Made by a program: the position numbers and the translations under genes
Shown: positions 26,048 to 35,322 of the stretch, piece after piece
How positions within the stretch are numbered: position 1 is the first letter of the stretch
Layout: the number at the start of each line of letters is the position of its first letter
NCBI RefSeq assembly: GCF_009362735.1
Contig: NZ_WHNP01000026.1
Location: 1 to 64,000, forward strand
Source: Paraburkholderia franconis
GTDB taxonomy: Bacteria > Pseudomonadota > Gammaproteobacteria > Burkholderiales > Burkholderiaceae
Direction of reading: 5' to 3'
DNA length: 64,000 nucleotides
Notes under the pieces: generated by a model
Told to the model about the DNA's origin: nothing
What the model saw: only the letters and a program-made list of their open reading frames with translations
Database searches by the model: none

Positions 26048-27139
26048 TCAGTGCGTAGACGAGGCGACGCTGCGCGCGCGGTTCATCGTGCGCGTCGACG
26101 GCTTCGCTGGAATATCGGCGTCCAGCAGGCTCGACAGCGGCTCGGCGCCATCGAACGCTTCGGGCGGCATCGACATCGCCGCGGACTCCAGCATCGCCGG
26201 CGTCCGGTCCACGCCATCCTTGACCCACTGCTCGCCAAGCTGGCTGTTCGGCGTCTGGTTGAAATGCTCGACGAGGTGATCGATGAACGTGCGAACCTTG
26301 GCCGGCAAGTGGCGACGGCTCGGATACGCGATATTGATTTCGACCTGCGGCAGACGATAGTCGCTCAACAGACGCACCAGCTTGCCGCGCGTCGTATCGC
26401 GGCCGATCAGGTAGCTCGGCAGGATCGCGATGCCCATGCCAAGCAGCGCGAACTGACGCAGCATTTCCGTGTTGTTCGCAACGATCACGTTCGTCGGACG
26501 CACGCGCACTTCGCCGTCCGGGCCCGTGAACACGCGCTCGTCGCCCCAGTATTCGGACGGCAGCGACAGGCACGGATGCTCCAGCAACTGCTCCGGCCGC
26601 GTCGGCGTGCCGTGCTTCTCCAGATAAGCCGGCGTCGCGCAGACGGTCATGCAGCCAGTCGTCAGACGGCGCGTCACGATGCTCGCGCTGCGCATATGGC
26701 GCGCGATGACGACGCCCACATCAAAACCTTCTTCGACGAGATCGACCTGACGATCGACCAGCGTCACATCGGGAATCACCTTGGGATAGCGCTCGGCATA
26801 CGTCTGTAGCACGGGCGCGAGATTGTGCAGCCCGAACACGACGGGCGCGACGATGCGCAGCGTGCCGACGGGCTCGTGATTGCGCGCGACGACCATCTGT
26901 TCGACGTCCTCGAGCTCGTCGAGGATCTGGCGGGCGCGTTCCAGATAAACCTGTCCGGATTCGGTCAGCGAAAGACTACGGGTGGTGCGGTTGAGCAGTC
27001 GGGTGCCAAGACGGCCTTCGAGATCGGCGACGTGACGGGTAGCAACTGCGTTTGAAATATCCATCGCGCTAGCCGCGCGGGCGAAACTTCCGAGATCCGC
27101 CACCTTGACGAATACTCGCATCGACTGCAAATGATCCAT
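26048..27139 (-). CDS. LysR-family transcriptional regulator
   Basis: Protein of 363 aa; ATG 27139 follows AGGAG, giving MDHLQSMRVFVKV. The winged helix (residues 1-65: FARAASAMDISNAVATRHVADLEGRLG) is of the type used by the AaeR/PA0477-like subgroup. The effector-binding domain runs from about 90 to 300. About 60 extra C-terminal residues after the usual end (DGVDRTPAMLE onward) are polar and probably disordered, which is longer than the typical 300 aa. The target is unknown; no divergent partner gene is present, so it is probably an orphan or acts elsewhere. Confidence 0.88.
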   Translation of the reverse strand: MDHLQSMRVFVKVADLGSFARAASAMDISNAVATRHVADLEGRLGTRLLNRTTRSLSLTESGQVYLERARQILDELEDVEQMVVARNHEPVGTLRIVAPVVFGLHNLAPVLQTYAERYPKVIPDVTLVDRQVDLVEEGFDVGVVIARHMRSASIVTRRLTTGCMTVCATPAYLEKHGTPTRPEQLLEHPCLSLPSEYWGDERVFTGPDGEVRVRPTNVIVANNTEMLRQFALLGMGIAILPSYLIGRDTTRGKLVRLLSDYRLPQVEINIAYPSRRHLPAKVRTFIDHLVEHFNQTPNSQLGEQWVKDGVDRTPAMLESAAMSMPPEAFDGAEPLSSLLDADIPAKPSTRTMNRARSVASSTH

Positions 27140-27421
27140 GGACAACTCCTGCCGTATTACAGCTCCCCTCGGAACAGGAAGCACACTTGGAATTTTCCTA
27201 CGACCAGGGAAATCCTGCAGAAGTTGCCCAAGATTCCGGAAATTTTATAAAAATTCGAGTCAATATCTTCGGGGGCGGAATAGCGAACGGTCGATTGTTC
27301 CTCTCCGCGAAACAATTTGCTGCGTTGCGTCGAAAACGTCCAAAAAGTGTGAATAGCGAAAGCGCCACGGCGGCGGCACCAATGAGGTCGAAAGCATCGC
27401 TGCGGGCCGCGTGAGGACATG
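27140..27421. other. Intergenic region upstream of LysR gene
   Basis: AT-richer DNA (for example TTTTATAAAAATTCG near 27245) between the pckG terminator and the LysR start. It probably holds the LysR promoter on the minus strand. No gene is visible. Confidence 0.5.
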
Positions 27422-27442
27422 AAAAAGCCGCCCGAAGGCGGC
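27422..27442 (-). terminator. Rho-independent terminator of pckG
   Basis: On the minus strand GCCGCC-TTCG-GGCGGC is followed by TTTTTC, 31 bp after the pckG stop; the TTCG loop is highly stable. Confidence 0.85.
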
Positions 27443-27472
27443 CTGAACGTATGTCAGTGAGCACTCACGTGG

Positions 27473-29329
27473 CTACGCGACGAACTTTTTCTCCAGCGCG
27501 CTCCGCGTATCTTGCAGTGCCGCAGGCAGCCCCTGCTTCAGCTTGTCGAACAGTTCGGCGTGCAACTCCAGTTCCTTGCGCCACGCCGCGTCATCGACGG
27601 AAATGACCTTCTCGAACTGCTGGCGGGTGAAATCGAGTCCGCTCCAGTCGATGTCCTCGTAACGCGGCGAGATGCCGAACGCGTGCTCCTCGCCCTGTGC
27701 CCGGCCCTCGATCCGGTCCACCATCCAGCGCAACACGCGCATGTTCTCGCCGAAGCCGGGCCACACGAATTTGCCGTCGTCGCCCTTGCGGAACCAGTTG
27801 ACGCAGAAAATCTTCGGCGCGCGCGCGCTCATCTGCTCGAGTTTCGCGCCCGTTTTCAACCAGTGGCCGAAGTAATCGCTCATGTTGTAGCCGCAGAACG
27901 GCAACATCGCGAACGGATCGCGGCGCACGACGCCCTGCTGGCCAGCCGCCGCAGCCGTCGTTTCGGAGCCCATCGTCGCGGCCATGTAGACGCCTTCCAC
28001 CCAGTCACGCGCCTCCGTGACAAGCGGCACCGTCGTCGAGCGGCGTCCGCCAAAGACGAACGCATCGATCGGCACGCCCTCGGGGTTTTCCCAATCGGCG
28101 TCGATCGAAGGACATTGCGAAGCGGACGCGGTGAAGCGCGCATTCGGATGCGCTGCCTTGCGGCCCGTTTCCTTCGCGATCGCCGGCGTCCAGTCCTTGC
28201 CCTGCCAGTCGATCAGGTGCGCGGGCGGTTCATCCGTCATGCCTTCCCACCAGACGTCGCCGTCGTCGGTCAGCGCGACGTTCGTGAAGATCACGTTTTC
28301 CTTCAGCGTCGCCATCGCGTTGAAGTTCGTTTTCTCGCTCGTGCCCGGCGCAACGCCGAAATAGCCGGCTTCCGGATTGATCGCGTAGAGGCGCCCGTCC
28401 TTGCCCGGCTTGATCCACGCGATATCGTCGCCGATCGTCGTGATCTTCCAGCCGTTCATCCCTTCCGGCGGAATCAGCATCGCGAAATTGGTCTTGCCGC
28501 ACGCCGACGGGAATGCGGCCGCGACGTGATGCTTCTTGCCTTCCGGCGACGTCACGCCGAGCACCAGCATGTGTTCGGCGAGCCAACCCTGGTCGCGGCC
28601 CATCGTCGACGCGATGCGCAGCGCAAAGCACTTCTTGCCGAGCAGCGCGTTGCCGCCATAGCCCGAACCGTAGCTCCAGATTTCACGCGCTTCCGGGAAA
28701 TGGACGATGTACTTCGTGTCGTTGCACGGCCAGGGCACGTCTTTCTGGCCGGCAGCGAGCGGCGCGCCGACGGAGTGCACGCACGGCACGAACTCGCCGT
28801 CCCCGCCGAGCACGTCGTACACCTCGCGGCCCATGCGCGTCATGATCCGCATGTTCGTGACGACGTACGGGCTGTCCGTCAGTTCGACGCCGATATGCGC
28901 AATCGGCGAACCGAGCGGCCCCATCGAGAACGGCACGACATACATCGTGCGGCCGCGCATCGCGCCATCGAACAGGCCGTCGAGCGTCGCGCGCATTTCG
29001 GCGGGCTCGATCCAGTTGTTGGTCGGACCGGCGTCCTCGCGGCGCTTCGAGCAGATGAACGTGCGGTCCTCGACGCGCGCGACGTCGGATGCATCGGAGC
29101 ACGCGAGGTAGGAATTTGGCCGTTTGGCCGGATTGAGCTTTATGAGGGTGCCGGCTGCGACCATCTGTGCTGACAGGCGGTCGTATTCCTCCTGCGATCC
29201 GTCGCACCAGACAATCCGCTCCGGCTTCGCCAGCGCCGCGATGCGCTGCACCCACTCGATCAGTTTTTGGTGTTTGACCCAGGCAGGCGCCTCGACGGTT
29301 GATTGGCCTGCAAATGCGGGATGATTCAT
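27473..29329 (-). CDS. pckG: Phosphoenolpyruvate carboxykinase (GTP)
   Basis: GTP-type PEPCK of 618 aa, start MNHPAFAGQSTVEAP at ATG 29329. It converts oxaloacetate plus GTP to PEP, the gateway to gluconeogenesis. The kinase-1a loop AAFPSACGKTNFAML contains the reactive Cys and the P-loop Lys. Substrate-binding RTMYVVPFSMGP and the GTP-specific FGGRRSTTVPL motif are present. The length matches the family. It is divergent from the D-2-hydroxyacid dehydrogenase gene and ends in a terminator. Confidence 0.95.
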   Translation of the reverse strand: MNHPAFAGQSTVEAPAWVKHQKLIEWVQRIAALAKPERIVWCDGSQEEYDRLSAQMVAAGTLIKLNPAKRPNSYLACSDASDVARVEDRTFICSKRREDAGPTNNWIEPAEMRATLDGLFDGAMRGRTMYVVPFSMGPLGSPIAHIGVELTDSPYVVTNMRIMTRMGREVYDVLGGDGEFVPCVHSVGAPLAAGQKDVPWPCNDTKYIVHFPEAREIWSYGSGYGGNALLGKKCFALRIASTMGRDQGWLAEHMLVLGVTSPEGKKHHVAAAFPSACGKTNFAMLIPPEGMNGWKITTIGDDIAWIKPGKDGRLYAINPEAGYFGVAPGTSEKTNFNAMATLKENVIFTNVALTDDGDVWWEGMTDEPPAHLIDWQGKDWTPAIAKETGRKAAHPNARFTASASQCPSIDADWENPEGVPIDAFVFGGRRSTTVPLVTEARDWVEGVYMAATMGSETTAAAAGQQGVVRRDPFAMLPFCGYNMSDYFGHWLKTGAKLEQMSARAPKIFCVNWFRKGDDGKFVWPGFGENMRVLRWMVDRIEGRAQGEEHAFGISPRYEDIDWSGLDFTRQQFEKVISVDDAAWRKELELHAELFDKLKQGLPAALQDTRSALEKKFVA

Positions 29330-29678
29330 CGAGCTGTCTCCGTTTTGGTAGAAGAAGAAAAACGGTGCTAGCCCAGCGACGCTGCATGCGAGAGGCGGCA
29401 ATCCGCGCACGAGATTTTTCTGCGCGCGATAGTGCAGGTCGTAGGGGCCTTTGCAGCCTGTCGCAGGCACGTGAAACCGTGTGTAAAGCGGCTTGCGTGG
29501 ACATGCAACAAACTGTTAAAAACTGGGGAACTTGCCCTACCATCGTGGCTCCGTCATAGCGGGTCCTTGTACGGTACGGCATTCAATACAAGCATCATGT
29601 GGTCCAGGTCACATGATGGGACACCCAAACAGACACTCCGTTCCGCACCTGCGTGGTGCGCCGCAAAACACATACGCC
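29330..29678. promoter_or_regulatory. Divergent promoter region with palindrome ATCATGTG-N8-CACATGAT
   Basis: This 349-bp intergenic DNA serves two divergent genes, pckG and the D-2-hydroxyacid dehydrogenase. At 29594-29617 a perfect 8-bp inverted repeat with an 8-nt spacer lies 62 bp before the dehydrogenase start, a likely operator of a dimeric regulator. No gene is visible. Confidence 0.55.
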
Positions 29679-30692
29679 ATGAAGATTGCCATCCTTGACG
29701 ACTATCAAGACGCCGTCCGCAAGCTCGACTGTTTTCAACTGCTCGCCGACCACGAGGTCAAGGTTTTCAACAATACCGTGCGCGGCCTCGGTCAGCTCGC
29801 CAGTCGTCTGTCAGAAGTCGACGCGCTGGTCCTGATTCGCGAACGTACCCGCATCAGCTCGCAACTGCTCGACAAGCTTCCGCATCTGCGCATGATCAGC
29901 CAGACGGGAAAGGCAGGAAGCCATATCGATATGGCGGCCTGTACGGAACGCGGGATTGCCGTGCTCGAAGGCGTCGGGTCGCCCATCGCTCCTGCCGAAC
30001 TGACGTGGGCTCTCATCATGGCCGCGCAGAGACGGATTCCGCAATACGTGGCAAACCTTAAGCAGGGGGCATGGCAACAATCGGGCCTGAAAACGTCGGC
30101 GCTGCCGCCGAACTTCGGTCTGGGTCAGGTGTTGCGCGGACAGACCCTCGGCATCTGGGGTTACGGCAAGATCGGTCGGCTCGTCGCCGGATACGGCAAG
30201 GCGTTCGGCATGAACGTGCTGATCTGGGGCCGCGAGCATACGCGCGAAGCGGCAGTCGCCGATGGCTACGCGGTCGCGGAAAGCCGTGAAGCGCTGTTCG
30301 AGCAGAGCGACGTGCTGTCGCTGCATTTGCGTCTGCACGACGACACGCGCGGCATCGTCACACAGGACGATCTGTTGCGCATGAAACCGACCGCGCTCTT
30401 CGTCAATACGAGCCGCGCCGAGCTGCTGGAGGAAAACGCGCTGATCGGCGCGCTGTCGCACAACCGGCCGGGCATGGTCGCCATCGACGTCTACGAAAGC
30501 GAGCCGATCCTGCAAGGCTACAGCCTGCTGCGGATGGAAAACGTGATCTGCTCGCCGCACATCGGCTACGTCGAAAAGGAAAGCTACGAGCTCTACTTCA
30601 GCGCGGCGTTCAAGAACATTCTCGCCTTCGATCAGGGCGACACGTCGAGCGTCGCGAATCCAGAAGCGTTGCAGGGCGGCCGCCGGAAGTGA
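29679..30692 (+). CDS. D-2-hydroxyacid dehydrogenase family protein
   Basis: NAD(P)-dependent 2-hydroxyacid dehydrogenase of 337 aa, start MKIAILDDYQDAVRKL. The NAD-binding motif is GIWGYGKIGRLVAGYGKAFGM (about residues 155-175). Catalytic Arg lies in VNTSRAELL, Glu in DVYESEP and His in SPHIGY. Phosphoglycerate dehydrogenase and hydroxypyruvate reductase are close relatives, but there is no ACT domain and the substrate is open. A palindromic operator candidate precedes it. Confidence 0.85.
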   Translation: MKIAILDDYQDAVRKLDCFQLLADHEVKVFNNTVRGLGQLASRLSEVDALVLIRERTRISSQLLDKLPHLRMISQTGKAGSHIDMAACTERGIAVLEGVGSPIAPAELTWALIMAAQRRIPQYVANLKQGAWQQSGLKTSALPPNFGLGQVLRGQTLGIWGYGKIGRLVAGYGKAFGMNVLIWGREHTREAAVADGYAVAESREALFEQSDVLSLHLRLHDDTRGIVTQDDLLRMKPTALFVNTSRAELLEENALIGALSHNRPGMVAIDVYESEPILQGYSLLRMENVICSPHIGYVEKESYELYFSAAFKNILAFDQGDTSSVANPEALQGGRRK

Positions 30693-30742
30693 GTTGCGAG
30701 TTGCGCGGTCCGTTCGCGGGCCGCCGCGCTGACGCGAACGCT

Positions 30743-31609
30743 TCAATCGTGCGCGGCGGCGTCGAGCAGTTCCGGAATCCGTTGTAGAAAATGCTCACCG
30801 TCTGCGCGACCGAGATTGTAGGCGTGCTGCATCTGTGACGGACTCGTGTAGTCCCAGCTCGAAATCGGCACCTTGCACGACGGCTGGACATACAGCCGCT
30901 GCTGCGCGCCGTTCGGCACGACGAACATCTGCGGGCGCGGATAAAGGCGCGTCACCATCACCAGCACGTTGCCGGGCGTCGGATCGAGCGCGCCGACGGG
31001 CACGTTGTCGACCATCCCGCCATCCAGCACAGGCCGCCCGTTGCGGCGCAGAACGGGCGTGAACGGCGGCGTGCAAGACGACTGGAGAATCAGGTCCGCG
31101 AGTTCGTCGACGCTCGCGCAATCCTGCGCGCGCACGAATTCCGGATGAAAGCCGAGCGTCTGACCGAGCGTCGGATGCAAGGTCTTGCGGATGTATTTCT
31201 CGATGTTGTACGCGATCAGCCCGGCGGCGACGGCGCTGCGCGCGCCCAGCCAGCGCGGCACATGCGACACGCCGATGCGTATTTCAGGCGCCTTCGCCAG
31301 CTGCGAAAACTTCTCGCCGTAGATATCGAGCAGCGCCTGACGGTAGATCCGGTAGTGCGGAAACACCGACTCGCCGCGCAGCAGGTTGCCCCAGTAGGCG
31401 TTCTTCGTATTGTTGCGCAGCGCGGCTTCGTAATAGCGCATCACCCAGTCGGCGTCGCGCGTGTAGAGCATGCACGCGGTGGCTGCGCCCGCCGAGATGC
31501 CCGCGATTACGCGCGGCCTGATGTCCAGTTCCGGCTGCACGATGTCCCAGAAGCCTGCTTGCCACCAGCAGCGGTTGCCGCCGCCGGCGAATACGACCTG
31601 ATCGAACAT
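30743..31609 (-). CDS. Patatin-like phospholipase
   Basis: Patatin-domain lipase of 288 aa. The oxyanion loop is FAGGGNRCWW (residues 6-15), the nucleophile elbow is GISAG (about 40-44) and the catalytic Asp is in VLDGGMVDN (about 205). There is no signal peptide, so it is probably cytosolic acting on membrane lipids. ATG 31609 is preceded by GGAAGG. It is 71 bp downstream of the thioesterase gene, probably one transcript. Confidence 0.85.
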   Translation of the reverse strand: MFDQVVFAGGGNRCWWQAGFWDIVQPELDIRPRVIAGISAGAATACMLYTRDADWVMRYYEAALRNNTKNAYWGNLLRGESVFPHYRIYRQALLDIYGEKFSQLAKAPEIRIGVSHVPRWLGARSAVAAGLIAYNIEKYIRKTLHPTLGQTLGFHPEFVRAQDCASVDELADLILQSSCTPPFTPVLRRNGRPVLDGGMVDNVPVGALDPTPGNVLVMVTRLYPRPQMFVVPNGAQQRLYVQPSCKVPISSWDYTSPSQMQHAYNLGRADGEHFLQRIPELLDAAAHD

Positions 31610-31680
31610 CCGTTGATTTCCTTCCGTTGCCGAGGCGCGCGTTCGCGCCGTCGGCGGGCGCGCTGTCGCAATCGAGCAGC

Positions 31681-32088
31681 TCAGTCGAGCAGCGCGTAAG
31701 TCGTGGTGGCATGCACGGCCATTTTGCCGGCCTCGTCGAACAGCTCGACTTCGCCGAAGACGAGATTGCGGCCCATCCGAAGCACGCGCGCCGTGATGAC
31801 GACATCGCCCTTGCGGACCGCGCGCATGAAGCTGATGTTCAGCGAGACGGTCGTCATCGGCTTGAATCCGCCGAGCGCGGCGGAAATGGCGACGACCATC
31901 GCCGTATCGGCGGCCGCCATGAAGACCTGTCCGCAGATCACGCCGCCGCTGTGCCGGAGCTCGCCCGAAAACGGCAGCGTCAGCGTGGCGCTTTCGTCGT
32001 CCACTTTTACTGGGGTCATCGACAACGCCCGCACCCACGGCGCGAGCACTCGATCGAGCAACGCCCGGACTTCGTTTTCGTCCATCAT
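31681..32088 (-). CDS. PaaI-type hotdog-fold thioesterase
   Basis: Protein of 135 aa starting MMDENEVRALLDRV. The hotdog signature RHSGGVICGQVFMAAADTAM (about residues 44-63) includes the G-H/S-G loop and the catalytic acid in this family (Asp of AADTAM). Such enzymes hydrolyse acyl- or aryl-CoA esters. Here the usual HGG is HSGG. The neighbouring patatin suggests a lipid or acyl-CoA turnover pair; the substrate is unknown. Confidence 0.82.
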   Translation of the reverse strand: MMDENEVRALLDRVLAPWVRALSMTPVKVDDESATLTLPFSGELRHSGGVICGQVFMAAADTAMVVAISAALGGFKPMTTVSLNISFMRAVRKGDVVITARVLRMGRNLVFGEVELFDEAGKMAVHATTTYALLD

Positions 32089-32298
32089 GATTTCCCGTTC
32101 GGGCCACGCGGAACGCCGCGTGGCATGGTGTCGCGACATGATACCGGGACGAACGCCCGTGCGCTTCGATGGTGCTTGCGGTGGCTTTCGTCCGGTTCGC
32201 TCGCTCCCGGCGATCACGAGACCGCGCAATGCTTTTTAAGAAATTTGCGAGATACGCTTGCCAAGCTAAAAAAACTCCTGCATAATTTCTCTTCTGTC

Positions 32299-32374
32299 GG
32301 GGCGTTAGCTCAGTTGGTAGAGCAGCGGACTCTTAATCCGTAGGTCGAGTGTTCGAGTCACTCACGCCCCACCA
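32299..32374 (+). tRNA. tRNA-Lys (CTT)
   Basis: The 76-nt cloverleaf has acceptor GGGGCGT paired with ACGCCCC, anticodon loop CTCTTAA (anticodon CTT), T-arm GAGTGTTCGAGTCACTC, and an encoded CCA. A terminator follows at 32383. No integrase adjoins it. Confidence 0.95.
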
Positions 32375-32382
32375 AGGAATCT

Positions 32383-32418
32383 GAAAGGCCGGTCTAGCGA
32401 AAGCTGACCGGCCTTTTG
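32383..32418 (+). terminator. Rho-independent terminator of tRNA-Lys
   Basis: AAAGGCCGGTC...GACCGGCCTTTT, followed by GCTTTT, begins 9 nt after the tRNA CCA. Confidence 0.85.
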
Positions 32419-32460
32419 CTTTTCCAATCGTTTTCAACCGTTCCTCCGAACGGCTTCGAT

Positions 32461-32730
32461 TCAATTCCCAGGTACCGCCGCATCCGAAGCCCCCTTCGCC
32501 ATCCGGTTCGCGCTTTCGGCTTTCGCCATCGCCTGCTTCTTCAGATACTCGACCGTTCCTTGAAACGCCGGACTCACGTCCGGATACGAAGCGTCCGTGA
32601 CGAAGTTCAGCCCGTTCTGCTGCGCCTCGATCAATTCCTGATACACCTGCGCGCGCGTCTTGCCTTGCGCGAAGACATTCGTCGAACTGAGGGCTGCGAC
32701 GGATACGGCCAACATTGCAAGCATCTTCAT
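32461..32730 (-). CDS. DUF4148 small exported protein
   Basis: Protein of 89 aa; ATG 32730 follows GGAG. It has a signal peptide (MKMLAMLAVSVAALSSTNVFA) and then a mature part beginning QGKTRAQVYQELIEAQQNGL, the DUF4148 signature. The family is greatly expanded in Burkholderia and Paraburkholderia; the function is unknown, probably periplasmic. Confidence 0.85.
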   Translation of the reverse strand: MKMLAMLAVSVAALSSTNVFAQGKTRAQVYQELIEAQQNGLNFVTDASYPDVSPAFQGTVEYLKKQAMAKAESANRMAKGASDAAVPGN

Positions 32731-32865
32731 TGCCAACTCCTTTGAAAAACGTGCGGTACGCACAGTGACAAACCACACGTCACTGCGATCTATTCCCGTC
32801 GATCCAAAAGAATCGCCAACCACAACGCACTCGGCCAAATAAATACGGATAGCTAACTATAAAGG

Positions 32866-32897
32866 CAAAAAACCGGCTGCATTCAACGATACAGCCG
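32866..32897 (-). terminator. Terminator of sigma/anti-sigma operon
   Basis: On the minus strand CGGCTG-N12-CAGCCG is followed by GTTTTTTG, 22 bp after the anti-sigma stop. Confidence 0.65.
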
Positions 32898-32918
32898 TCA
32901 GCGAAAACAGCTAAACGA

Positions 32919-33764
32919 TCAACCCGGTGTCGCGCCCGTCAATTGTGCATAGACGTCGTGCGCGATCTGCAGCATCACCTTGCGATCGATGCCGCCCGAC
33001 ACCGCATATCCGAAATCGCCGTCGACCCAATAGAACACATTCACCGGCCCTTCCTGATACAGCTTGAACGCAGTCGTATTCGCACTCGCTTTGCGATGGG
33101 AAATGCAAAGCGTCACGCGCTCGCCTTTGGCGTTGTGATACATGAACTGCGCAACGGGCCCGTCGTCGCCCGGCAATACGCGGCCGCCGGCGAGCTGGAA
33201 TCCGCTCTTGGTGAGCATCGGCGGATGCACATCGGTACCCAGCTTGTTCGCCAGGTACTGCACGAAATCTTCCTCGTGCCCCTCGCCGATATCCGTGGGA
33301 CGATCGACAGCAGGCATATACACGACATGCGCCAACGCTGCCTTTCGCGCGAAGACTTCGGAAACATCGGCGCTCACTGGCCGCGTATTCGACGAACCCT
33401 GCGACGACCCTTGTGACGAACCCGCCCACGGCGCAAGCATGTTCTTGCCCATGTTCGTGCCGACGCCAATGCCGATGCCCAACACCAGCGCCGCCGCCAT
33501 CCCCGCGAATTGCGGCCAGTTCGCCGCACTCAGCCAGCGACGCTTCTCGTGCACGCGCAGACGCGCAGGCACCGGCTCGTTCAGCACGCGGTCGTAGCGC
33601 TCATGGAACATGTTGTTCAGCGAGAAGTAATCGCTGACGCGCGCGGCCAGTGCGGGGTTCATTTCGAGCGCGCGCTCCACTTCTTCACGACGCTCATCGG
33701 ACAGCGTGCCGTCCACATACGCGTGAATATCTTCTTCGCTGATCGGAGTCTGTTGATCGCTCAT
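32919..33764 (-). CDS. Membrane anti-sigma factor
   Basis: Protein of 281 aa. The N-terminal anti-sigma domain (about 1-85) starts ISEEDIHAYVDGTLSDERR, typical of FecR/RseA-like regulators but without an HxxxCxxC zinc motif. One membrane helix follows (FAGMAAALVLGIGIGVGTN, about 91-110), then a periplasmic domain that probably senses a signal. Its start overlaps the sigma-factor stop by 4 bp (ATGA), which couples their synthesis. It should hold the ECF sigma factor inactive. Confidence 0.85.
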   Translation of the reverse strand: MSDQQTPISEEDIHAYVDGTLSDERREEVERALEMNPALAARVSDYFSLNNMFHERYDRVLNEPVPARLRVHEKRRWLSAANWPQFAGMAAALVLGIGIGVGTNMGKNMLAPWAGSSQGSSQGSSNTRPVSADVSEVFARKAALAHVVYMPAVDRPTDIGEGHEEDFVQYLANKLGTDVHPPMLTKSGFQLAGGRVLPGDDGPVAQFMYHNAKGERVTLCISHRKASANTTAFKLYQEGPVNVFYWVDGDFGYAVSGGIDRKVMLQIAHDVYAQLTGATPG

Positions 33765-34279
33765 CGCACCACCTTCAGTTTTGCGCCGGGCTGAGCGCCC
33801 GCCATCAACGCACGCAAACGCTCGCGCCCGCGCGAAAGCCTCGACATCACCGTGCCGACGGGAATATCGAGCGCAATCGCCACTTCGGCGTAACTCATCT
33901 CCTCGAGCCCGACGAGCAACACGACTTCGCGCTGATCCGCAGGCAGCCGCTGCAACGCGTAATCGAGGTCGCGCACTTCGAGCGAGCGCGTCTGCTCACC
34001 CGACACCGCGAATTCGCTTTCGACAATGCTCTCGTCATCGACGGAAACATGGACCGCGCGCGTCGACGACTTGCGCACCTGATTGATGAACACGTTGTGC
34101 ATGATCGTGAAAAGCCACGCACGCAAATCCGTGCCGACCTGGAACATTTTTGTGCGCGTCAGCGCGCGTTCGAGCGTGTCCTGCACGAGATCGTCCGCGA
34201 GATCGCGATTGCTGATCAGCGCCCTTGCGTAGCGGCGCAATCGCGGCACGTGCTCGATCAACTCGTTACGGATGTCCAT
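33761..34279 (-). CDS. ECF RNA polymerase sigma factor
   Basis: Extracytoplasmic-function sigma factor of 172 aa. Region 2 is LADDLVQDTLERAL...DLRAWLFTIMHNVFINQVRK. Region 4 is LPADQREVVLLVGLEEMSYAEVAIALDIPVGTVMSRLSRGR, which carries the -35-binding helix. It has no extra domain. It is co-transcribed with the anti-sigma gene (4-bp overlap) and preceded by another anti-sigma-like gene 156 bp upstream. Confidence 0.92.
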   Translation of the reverse strand: MDIRNELIEHVPRLRRYARALISNRDLADDLVQDTLERALTRTKMFQVGTDLRAWLFTIMHNVFINQVRKSSTRAVHVSVDDESIVESEFAVSGEQTRSLEVRDLDYALQRLPADQREVVLLVGLEEMSYAEVAIALDIPVGTVMSRLSRGRERLRALMAGAQPGAKLKVVR

Positions 34280-34435
34280 TTCCTCTATCCATCAGGTATC
34301 GCTCGGCACGCATTCCACCGCGCGCGTCGCCTCTTGATGCAGAGAACACAACCTGTTGCATTTTATTCCGCGCGGTTTTCAATGGCCTCACGCGCGCGTG
34401 CAAATCGACAAGCCGTGCGTTTGCTCAACGTGTTG

Positions 34436-35173
34436 TTAGCGTACCGTCAACGCATCGGCGGCGCGCATCAGTCCGTGCGTCGTTGCGCGTCCTGCCAGCA
34501 CGTAGCGCTTGCCGTCGGCGGTCCACATCAGAAGCCTCACGTCGCCAACGCGTTGCGCGAACCAAAGCGGCTTGTCGGCTGCGAACGGCGCCCACGACGA
34601 AACCAGCACGACGGCATCACCGTCCGCGTTCCGGTAGTCGAGTATCTCGATACGGGCGAATGCGTTCGGACGACGCGTCCTCGCATCGACGAGCCTCAGT
34701 CCCAGCGGCGCAAGATCGGCGGCATGCGGGTCCTTGAGAACAGTCACCGCTGCACCTGCATCTCGCTGACCCGACGCTCGCATCAGCGCCATCACGGCCG
34801 TCGCATCGAGCATTTCCATCGATACGCGTGACGCAAAAAACCACCCGCTCACCGACGATACAAGCAGCGCGATGCCGAGCAACGCCACGCCAATACGCCG
34901 CAGAAAGAACTTGCGCGCCCTCGAACGTAAATCGACAGCCTGCGTACGGTCGGCGTGCTGTGCCCGAAGGCGCTGCGCAAACACGCCCTCGAAGACGTCC
35001 CGCATCTGCATGTTCAGATGCCTGTAGAACGCAATCCGCTCGGCCTCGCGCGGCCGCGAGCCCAGATATCTGCGCACGCGCGCCGCCCGTTCGGGCGGCA
35101 GATTGCCGTCGGCGAACGCCTGCATGTCCGCTTCGGTAAGCGGCGGGTCGGTCGGCGTATGAGTGCGGGACAT
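34436..35173 (-). CDS. Second anti-sigma-like transmembrane regulator
   Basis: Protein of 245 aa. Residues about 10-70 (LTEADMQAFADGNLPPERAARVRRYLGSRP) resemble the anti-sigma fold of the neighbouring regulator. One membrane helix lies at about 90-112 (IGVALLGIALLVSSVSGWFF). The C-terminal periplasmic half ends with WTADGKRYVLAGRAT. It lies upstream of the sigma gene on the same strand. It may be a co-regulator of the same sigma factor or act on a distant one. Confidence 0.75.
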   Translation of the reverse strand: MSRTHTPTDPPLTEADMQAFADGNLPPERAARVRRYLGSRPREAERIAFYRHLNMQMRDVFEGVFAQRLRAQHADRTQAVDLRSRARKFFLRRIGVALLGIALLVSSVSGWFFASRVSMEMLDATAVMALMRASGQRDAGAAVTVLKDPHAADLAPLGLRLVDARTRRPNAFARIEILDYRNADGDAVVLVSSWAPFAADKPLWFAQRVGDVRLLMWTADGKRYVLAGRATTHGLMRAADALTVR

Positions 35174-35283
35174 AGCGGTTCAGTCGTACAAAACGAGGCT
35201 CCTGCTGCGCTAACAGGACCATCGCGGACTTTATTCCAAACGCTTTCAACGATTCATTCGTCAGACGTTAGGCAAAAACAAAC

Positions 35284-35313
35284 GCGCCGCATGACCAAAG
35301 CCATGCGGCGCGC
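35284..35313 (-). terminator. Terminator of solute-binding-protein operon
   Basis: On the minus strand GCGCCGCATG-N8-CATGCGGCGC is followed by GTTTGTTTTTG. Confidence 0.75.
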
Positions 35314-35322
35314 AATGCAGAA

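Noticed and set aside
27512..29173. 553-aa plus-strand open frame opposite pckG
   Set aside because: Antisense shadow of PEP carboxykinase, with low-complexity RRH composition.
32299..32374. tRNA-Lys as an island attachment site
   Set aside because: No integrase, duplicated tRNA end or accessory DNA adjoins it; both flanks are core genes.
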